54,881 bases of DNA, from the NCBI GenBank assembly GCA_002633005.1, contig NMRA01001091.1:1-54881 (forward strand), written 5' to 3'. The notes under the pieces were generated by a model that was given only the letters and a program-made list of their open reading frames with translations, was not told the DNA's origin and did no database searches. A program made the translations under genes and the position numbers. Shown in pieces: positions 13,601 to 22,600 of the stretch (positions are counted from its first letter, which is position 1; every line of letters starts with the position of its first letter). The stretch is from Phoronis australis. Taxonomy: Eukaryota; Phoronida; Phoronidae.

Positions 13601-16600
13601 CTTCAGCTTAATGTTACGACCACCTAGCTTTGACTTGAATGGTTGTACTTAGTTAAAACGGGCAGTGATCGAAGTAAAAATCAAGGGAGCCCCGATAAAG
13701 TGGCTTAAGCCCAAACCAGTACAGTGTACATGTACAAAAGGCGTGTGCAAGTCATGGCGACGTGATCGGTATACTTCCGACCAAGGCATGCGCATTAATG
13801 TCTGCACACGGAATTCCGTGAGTCGTTCATCATGTTTCCACAGGACCACTTTTCAGTATAGATGGCGCTGTGTCAGGGGATAAACTCGAAAGTGTGGACT
13901 CATATCATAGAAGACACCAGGCAGAATCAACAAAATTCCATTCATTATCACTGACTTATCATGGCCGGCCTCAGTTGTACATTGTATTATTTGTGACGTC
14001 AAATAAAATCTAAATGACATGGTTGCCATGGACGACTCGATATTCACTAGGTGGTGCTAATAAATAAAAGTCCATCTTTTTGACATCTCAACAGATTAAG
14101 AACAGAATATAATTCGTGTGATATGGGTCCCACGTGATTTACCTGAATGCAGGTATTTTTATGCCAGGTTCTTTGCTTCAGTTGCGAAACCTAGTGAATT
14201 TCGAGTTCCCCCCATAGGCCTAAAAATCTCCGGCGACCTGACGCTGTCGTCCTTTTGGAAATTCTGCGTAAATATACGATGGATCCCGGACTGCCACTGG
14301 AGGGAGTTGCGAATCTCGGCACTTTGCCTGTCCTCGCTCTTCACTTGTATGGCACCGATACTGAGATTGCACGGCTGATCGGCGAATTCTCTGTAAAGGA
14401 CATGATTACAATACACTGCTTGATTCATTCCCCTGCCAAGCTTTGTAAGATATGGAAACATGTCTCGTGCGAACACAGAGTTCACATGTCGTCCGACCAG
14501 AAAGCTGTTCAGGCGTCTGGTGACACCCGTGAACGCTTGTCAGACGCATGCTCAGCCTTTTTGTTCGCCACAGACTAGAAGGCATGTCGGCTACCTTACC
14601 TTGAGAAAGTTATCATCTAATAACATATATTTTGGTTGAATTCTATTCGTGCGTGATTTGCCATGGTATCAGCTTTTTACTCATTGATATATCCCTAATT
14701 ACTCATAAGACGTTTGACAGGACGCCTTTTGACATGTGAACAAGATGCCTGTACCAGTAAAGGTTTGTTGCTCTACCACCTCAGTTGTACCTGCCCTCTT
14801 ATAGACTGGCTGAAGTTTTCGCGAAGAAATTAACACGGAATTCACGAAGAAAAAAGGAACACTTTCAAAAAATAAGAAATATGGAAAATTGAAGGACCAA
14901 GAATCACTCTTGTTACTTAAACGTTACGAGTCGAGTATTGTTTGAGGCTTGTTGCCCATAAAACAAAATCGTACTCAGTGTTGAGATGCAGACATATATA
15001 AAGTTCATAACATATGCATATACAAAAACACTGAGGTACAGTTGAATTTCAGACACAACCGTCCACACTCTACTCAGCGATGAATGTAGCCATTATTTGT
15101 CGCTCCAGAAAGACACAGTGAAATACTCATCAATGCAAGCTCATCCTTCGTGCATTCAGTTCAGCTATAAGATCTTGGAAGCTTGGCGCTAACATAGCAC
15201 ATTGATATCTTTTACGAGTAAGCGTGCGCTAGCAAATGTCCACCACTGAAAGTGATTTCAAGGTTACGGTGAAACGTGGTGAAACTCGATATACATGTAC
15301 CTACGATGGACTGTCACTTACTCGAGAGGGTCAAAATTCCTGGGCAAACCGCAATCGCAAAGAGTTTTTTCACTTTTTCGCTCTTTTGGTGTTCTAGCCA
15401 ACTCGATATCAAGTACTTGTGCAGCTGCAGTGACGTGTTGATGAAGATTCACACACGCACCAATATCAACACGTACAGTAGCCTCATTCACGTCAGCATT
15501 CAGTAGATCATTCACATTACACATTCAAGGCCACAGAAAGCTGCCGGACACCCGGGGAAGCACGTGTACTCCCAAAATGCACAGGCGCCAGCGGCTGCAT
15601 GTGGCTACTAGCGTTGGGTGGCGGGTAGGAGTCCTAGTTATGCCGGAGGGCTCAAAATCTGTCACCCGTCAAGTACTGTATGTGAGCGCATGCCTCCGAA
15701 AATTGTCTTGGCAATCTATGGAATTACGGACTTGCAAGCATTCAAAAACCGACTGATTAAATAGGCGAAATGTTTGCCAATGATATAAGCTAGTCTTGTA
15801 AGAAATTTGGAATGTTTCAACGGACTTATATGCAAACACACACCTTACTGTGCTCAAAGGAAACTTTTCAATCCAGTCTTCTGGAAACGAGGCGTCTATG
15901 AAAGACTTGAGGTCAGCCATGTTGTCGACGCGACTGCCGGGAAACCAATCGTAATGCAGCTTGGAAATGGCCTCCAGTGATTCTTGGGCAAGGGCTACTT
16001 TATCCTGGAAGAACTTTTCTGGAAGGGGTAAAATCGTTGGACATTGCTCCTGACAGAGGGGATCCTGGTGGCACATTAACAGTAGCTGTTTCAGGTTTTT
16101 GAAAGAAAATAGTATTTATATTCGGGACCCGTCCCTCCTCTCGAAGGAGTCCTGATGATGAAATCGATTTTTGCATTTTCTTCTAATCACCTAGTCATGG
16201 TAAAGGTCTCACTCTTGGCCAATGGGGTCACATTATTGTATTAGTTGTGTGGCCTCTGTTGAAGGGATGCTCCGATGATAAAGTGTTTTCCATCTTACAC
16301 GGGTATAGTTTTACACACTGTCAAACAGGGATGTTGAGAAGCCCCCCTCCCCGTAGAGCTAGGGGCCTGACGAAAGAATCAATTGTCATCATTTTTTGCA
16401 TTTTGCATTGAAGTGCCACCTCTAGGAGGAACCCTTCTTGCCTCCCTATAAATCCAGTATTGATTGAAATAGTTCTTCTCTGTGAATCTTAGTTGAGATC
16501 GGTGGCCAGTCGACAGAAATCATCTGGGTCATTTTTCTGACTCGGGACATTTGAATTTCTACGTTTATCGCCTGATCAAGCTTCGTACTTGCCTGAGCGC

Positions 16601-19600
16601 AGTACTTTCTACCGACAGTGGCGACAGCACGAGACCTACTTTGTGTTGCTTGTGTGAAAATCTAGCACCGGTGCACTATTAACTTTTCTGCAATTGCTGA
16701 CTAACGTTACAAAGATTTATCGGAGATCGGTGGACGAGATCTGCGGAGACTTTAAACCTCGCTACTACTTTGATAAACTATGTACGGACATGAGAACTAA
16801 AAAACAGTGTCTGCCAAAACAGTTGGAATCCAACGAGAGGAATTACATGTATACTAATGTAAAATCGTGTGCATTGAAAATTTGGTCCCAAAAGAGGTCC
16901 GAACATTTTAATTTTCAAATACAGCTAGTTGGTGTCGTTTTTGAGAGCCACAATACTGTTCACAACTCTTCAAGGAACAGTGTTTTTAGAATAGAGCGAG
17001 TTTTAGCAACGAAATCGAGCGGCCCATTCAAACTGTGTTGTACAGTACCTCAGAAGCGACGGACATAGCTCACCTAAACATCTGTTCATTTTTCCCTTTT
17101 TGTAAATGTAGTGGTCGTACATGTATGCATGAAAGTGTGCGCGAAATGTTCTGTCACAGACACATCTGGCCCCTAACCCATAAACGGCCAACGCCCATGA
17201 TCTGGGCTGCGTTCCCCAACGATATTCAATACCGAGACACTTGACTTGTGACAAGGAAAACTGGTTTAGGAGAGGAAAGTAAATAGTACATTTACTATGT
17301 GTACATGTACGTAAAATCTTTTTGACAAACGATTACAACCAACGTTTTGGAAAAGTCTCCAAAGCCTTCATTGCAACGCGGTTCGATTGTACAATCGTTC
17401 ATAATCTTGTGACAGTCATGTTTGTAAGAATTATCCATTTGAAGGTTGCAGAGTCCGGGAACTAAATTTCTGATTGGAACGAAATTATGTTCACAAGGTG
17501 TTACTATACCTAGTCGTTCTTTTATCGCCATCAGTTTTTCCGAGCCGTTCACGTGTTCGCCGTAGTAAGTAGCATTTTTCAAAACTTCTCGGATTTCAGA
17601 CACCTTCGTCACAGTTACGACACTTGTGTGCAACTCCCTGGCGAATTTTCTAGAGTACCCGTACACTTGCTGTTCTATTTCTACAAAATACATCCAGTGG
17701 TCACATTTATCCGTCTTTAGTATCTCGTTTGAGTTAGGTAAATAATGGTCCCCGATGTTTACAGGAAGGCAACAGTTAACTGTTCAGTCGCGTTTTAAAA
17801 ACACAGAATGTACATGTACACTGTCCATGAATTAATGGGCAGGGGTACCACTAGGTCTAATTAACGGAGGTAACACAGCTCTTTCTGGAACCTATAGAGG
17901 TGGCAGGACTGTTGCAACGAGAACGATTCACTTTAGGAGAATCAAGCTGGGCTCCAAAAAGTATGTTGCACGATAGACAATGCGTTTGCTTTATATATGT
18001 TTTAAGAAGTGTGGGGAGATTTTAGTGCAATTTTGGGATCCAAAAAAGGCTTTTGATACTATACGGTCTGGTGAGAGGGTCTGTTACAAACTCATCCCTA
18101 ACTATGGTATAACGACTAAAAGTCGTTTTGCAATTCATGTATGAAAATATTAAAACTTGAGTCCAAACAAAAAGCAATGGCTCAGTAACAGAAACATGTG
18201 CGTTTCTATGTCACGGCTTTAGGGGTACAGCAGGGATGACATCTGTCTCCGTTTTATTTGGCCCATAAATTATGATTTGGAAATGGAATTGAGTAAAACC
18301 GGAGATTAAACAGACGATTTTGCTTTGATAAAATTGATACTGGGCTTTTCAGGCCATCTTACTTTAAAGTAAGATGGCCTGAAAAGCACAGTATTAATTG
18401 TTATGACGATGACAAGTAATCCTGAGAGTTACTGTAAAAAATCGAGGTTTCACTCAACAATAATAAAACCAAGATGGTTGTTCCCAGATATGATTAATGC
18501 TTAAGGTAGGATGTTGTAAGTTGTCAATTTTGGACATAAAATTGAAGTACAGGAACATCTTGAAGACAGGATATCTGAAAAGCTATATTTGTTTCAAAAC
18601 ATCGCATTGCGTCTACTCTTCTATACATACATGTACAAACTGAATGTGATTGAAAATTCCGACACTTAAAATTTCATCTGCTTTCATGTATGGTTGTAAA
18701 ATTTGGGTATTTCAGTAACCACGTACCTTAGGAAAATATTCCCAGATTTGATACTAATATTAAGATCATTAAGAACGGTTTTAAACGAAAAAATACACCC
18801 ACCCCGCAATCCTATTTTTCTCTTATTGACCAGTTCAATGTGGCCTCACTATTCAAATAGACCAATAAGGTTTCGATATTTGTACGCAGATGGGCATATG
18901 TGTTGTTTATCTAACTAAAGAAATGAGACAATAAAAATATTTATACATTTGTAATTGTCATGTCCATATATATGATACGCGTACGCAACTTGGACGGAAA
19001 ATTATTTTGTTGATGGCGCAATGAATGCATGCATGATTAGTCTGAGCCAGGAGCGATTATTGGTGTTGATGGATTAGTATGGTGGTACAGATCATGTTAT
19101 TAAAAGAGATATATTTAAGTTTCGCTCTAGCCCATGGACATTCGTGGCTATGAGGAATGCTTTAAGTAAATGCAAGGAAACTTACAAAAAGGCAAGATCA
19201 CGCAAGTTTTTAAGAGATATCGAGAGAAGCAACTGAGCACACTAGCTTCCTTCGTCAAATTCAGCCCATTTAGTAAACAACTGGTTGTGAACACCTCCGC
19301 AAACTTCCATCATCAGAGCAACTTATGTGCATCTAGAGCTGATGTTGTCGGACATTTCGGCAAACAGGCACCGCAATTATGAACGCCTGGATATAGGTCC
19401 ACGGACCAACACTTTCGAATCCACACTGAAAAGTTTCTGCGGTATGCAGGGGTTTCTCATAGATCGAAATGAATGGTGTAGACGAGTAAAATACAGGTTA
19501 AAAGAGTTCCCACCAGGCCCTGTGTCTCAAAAAGAATTTCATCAATACATCTTAAGAGATTTAATAGCCTTAAGTATACCTGTTGCTATGAAACAAACCA

Positions 19601-22600
19601 ATTTTTTAAAGTATTATTTTTTCTGTTATCGGAGTTGTACGTAATGGGTGGAAGATCGTCTCCGCCGTTGTTTTTACCAGTGCGATACTTAGGAAATGTG
19701 AGGAAAGTTCCCGGAGAACAGCCTTTTTCAGACATGAAAAGATTCGTTTGTGGAGGCTGTAGTAACAGCAACATGACTGAGAACGTCTCTGTGTTCAAAT
19801 TTCCTAAATACGTGAAAGTTGCACAGAAATGGCATCGTTTGTGCCCCGCACGAGAGTGTAATATCATTGTGCAACACGCGGTTCAGTCGGGGGAGCCACA
19901 CCTGTTTGTTCGGTACGCCGGTATCGCGTTTCGACCAAACACGAAAACGGCGTTACGATGAAGGACTCGTCACCTTGATATAACAAACAAGCTCAGTGCT
20001 TCCATTCTAGGGCGAGTGATGCCAGGCCCTCGACCTCGGCCCAGATCGAGTGCTACGACACGTAAGTTACATGTACATGTACCTTTTGCATTGCATGTGT
20101 TTAGACCGTACTCATTCCATCATGACAAGAGTGAATACGAGTCACCCAGGTTTATTGTAGCCTGTGTCAGTGATTATTAATTGTCTATTTTGTGAATATT
20201 GACCACCCCTTGGATCAGACTTGGCTGTGGTTCACATTATGTCTGCATCGTTTATCGTGCAAGTGGGTTGAGTTCATACGGCCTCAAAGCCGACGAAAGT
20301 TCGCCAAGTGGGAAATCGAATTCATTGTCCCATTTTAAAGTACTTGAGTGTGATGCCCGTATCCTTTCTCCTCTCTGCATAATTGTCCAGTTTTCGCTCA
20401 AAATCGCCCTCGTCTTCTGATCTGCTGTGATCCGCCATTGCAATTGATTGTCAAGTGACCAAAAGTCTTACACACCGTACATTACATCACTCGGCGGGAA
20501 ACTTGGAAATAACTCATTTTTCTTCGACATTAAAGAAATCGCCACTATTTGGCATAAAAAGTGTTTATTTAGTTAGACTTAATGATACTCATTTCATATT
20601 AGTTAACTCAAACCTCAAAACCTAAGAAAATGCATTATGGGAACTCTTTCAAGCTTTACAAGATAAATGCCAATTTAGTTTATTACGTTTTTGGCTTACC
20701 TGATATGGAAAAAATGAAATAACGCTGCCGTTGCTAGCATAATCTACTAAAATTACACACATCGGCCCTCATTCTACGTCAAAGATACAGGCATGTTTTC
20801 TGTTGACATGACCCTGTTTAAAGCGGTATGCCAACGAGGTTTTAATTGTAGCTCTAGAAAGGTGAAAATGTACATTTTGTTGACTCTTAGGCAAGGCGCT
20901 GGCTATCAGAAATTGCGGTAAACGCCATTCCCTCTGGACCACGAAAACGCGACAATCATTGTCTGGGCATGCCAAAGTTGACCATGACGGTTGCCTTTCC
21001 TCAGTGTTAAACTGAAAATATTGATCTACTAGTAATATCTCTTACCTTGGATGGCACCGTTACCAACAAGAACATCAAATCCATCAGCGACCGAAAAAAA
21101 AAACGCCTGCTCAGATTATATTGGGGTTGGCCAACGAATTTGAACGTATTGCGCACGTACGCATTGCCAGTGTCGTCAATTGCCGACTCATGTGGCCACA
21201 GTTCTGGATCTTAGTGTTTTTTAAACGTTGAACTCGTAAATAAACCGCTCTGGGATTTAAAAATTCCAAAGCGGTTTGATTACGAGTTCAACTTCGACAG
21301 CTAGTCAGGATTTCGTTCCCTTTAAATTACAGTTATTTACCCAATTCACAAGCGATCGCCGCAGGATGTGTTCTGCAGAGGCTTGGGACGTCTATCGTCA
21401 GGCACTGTTTGATGAGAGTTTCGTGGCCCGCGCACTTCACCGCCAAAGTGTAAGGAAGCGAGTCAACGGGCTTCACTATGTCCGAGTTTGGTATCATCCC
21501 ATGGAAGTCGCTGCAAAGAAGAAATCTGATAAAATATCTGAGACAGTTTTGACACCAAAACTTTGCGCTGACAAAAGATTCATACACGATGAAAACTAGT
21601 GGACTCTTTATAAAGATACCGTGTTCCGACGATTATTGTCGTGCCCAAAACGCAATTTTGTGTCAATGAGTCGCACGTTCACCATTTTGTCCTCGATTTT
21701 TGGCCCAAACTACGCTTTACAGTCAAGAAGTCGATGTAAAATATCCACGGCAAGTAACAATTTTCATTATAAATTTTCTTAAATAACGCTAAATTCATCA
21801 ACGTGTAAAAGAAGTAGTATTTTAACACTGAAGCGCGTTGTCCAAATCCTATTCCGTGATTCCCTGCTTGTGGAGTTAAAGGTCAGCAGATCACCTGGGA
21901 GCAGGAAGAGAACTATTTTCAAAGTACAATTACACCACTGTTAAGGTTGCAAAGTGAGTTTTTTGATAACCTTCTATAGAAAAAGCTTTATTCTCTCTGA
22001 TTAAATCATCTGTTTTCTTTTAAATGAAACTTAACTCCTGGAATTAGACCGGGGAAGGAGACCACAAACAGCGGTTTAGCTAGTTGTCCCTTCCTGGTTA
22101 TCTCTTCCTGCTGGGAGTGAGTAGCACACAACGCGGTGTTCATCACGAAATAGGTTGCACGAAACTACACCGAAATATTATGTTAAATTTCGTTGTGACG
22201 AACTATCAAAACAAAAATTGCACATGAACTTGTGGCGGGTTTTCTAATCCAGACGATCCCGCGTTCGGCCGGCGAACTTCAGCTGCAGGCTTGCAGTCGC
22301 TTCGGGACTGAATTAGAACTTCGCCTGAAGCAGGAAATCGAGCCTCTCATGCTCTCGCCTTACACGCGAGCTTTATTCTGACAAATATTATCCGCCTTCC
22401 GTTTGACCTATAAGTGACATAACAATGAATAAATATTTCAGAACTTTGAAACGATACAGACAGCTGACTTGCTGAACAGAGTCTCTCGGTTGACAAACAA
22501 CGGGAGCTTTGCCCTTTGGGAAAACTTTGGCGGGATATCTGTCGGACTATTGATTCAAACAAAACTCCCTTGTCAGTGACTACATGTACCTTTCCAAATG

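Noticed and set aside
14118-14578. Overlapping ORFs on both strands considered as an extra SRCR-VWA exon
   Set aside because: No cysteine or VWA pattern, and exons 5 and 6 already join in phase without it.
16694-17068. Plus-strand ORF of 124 codons in SRCR-VWA intron 4
   Set aside because: No recognised domain and no splice sites linking it to anything.
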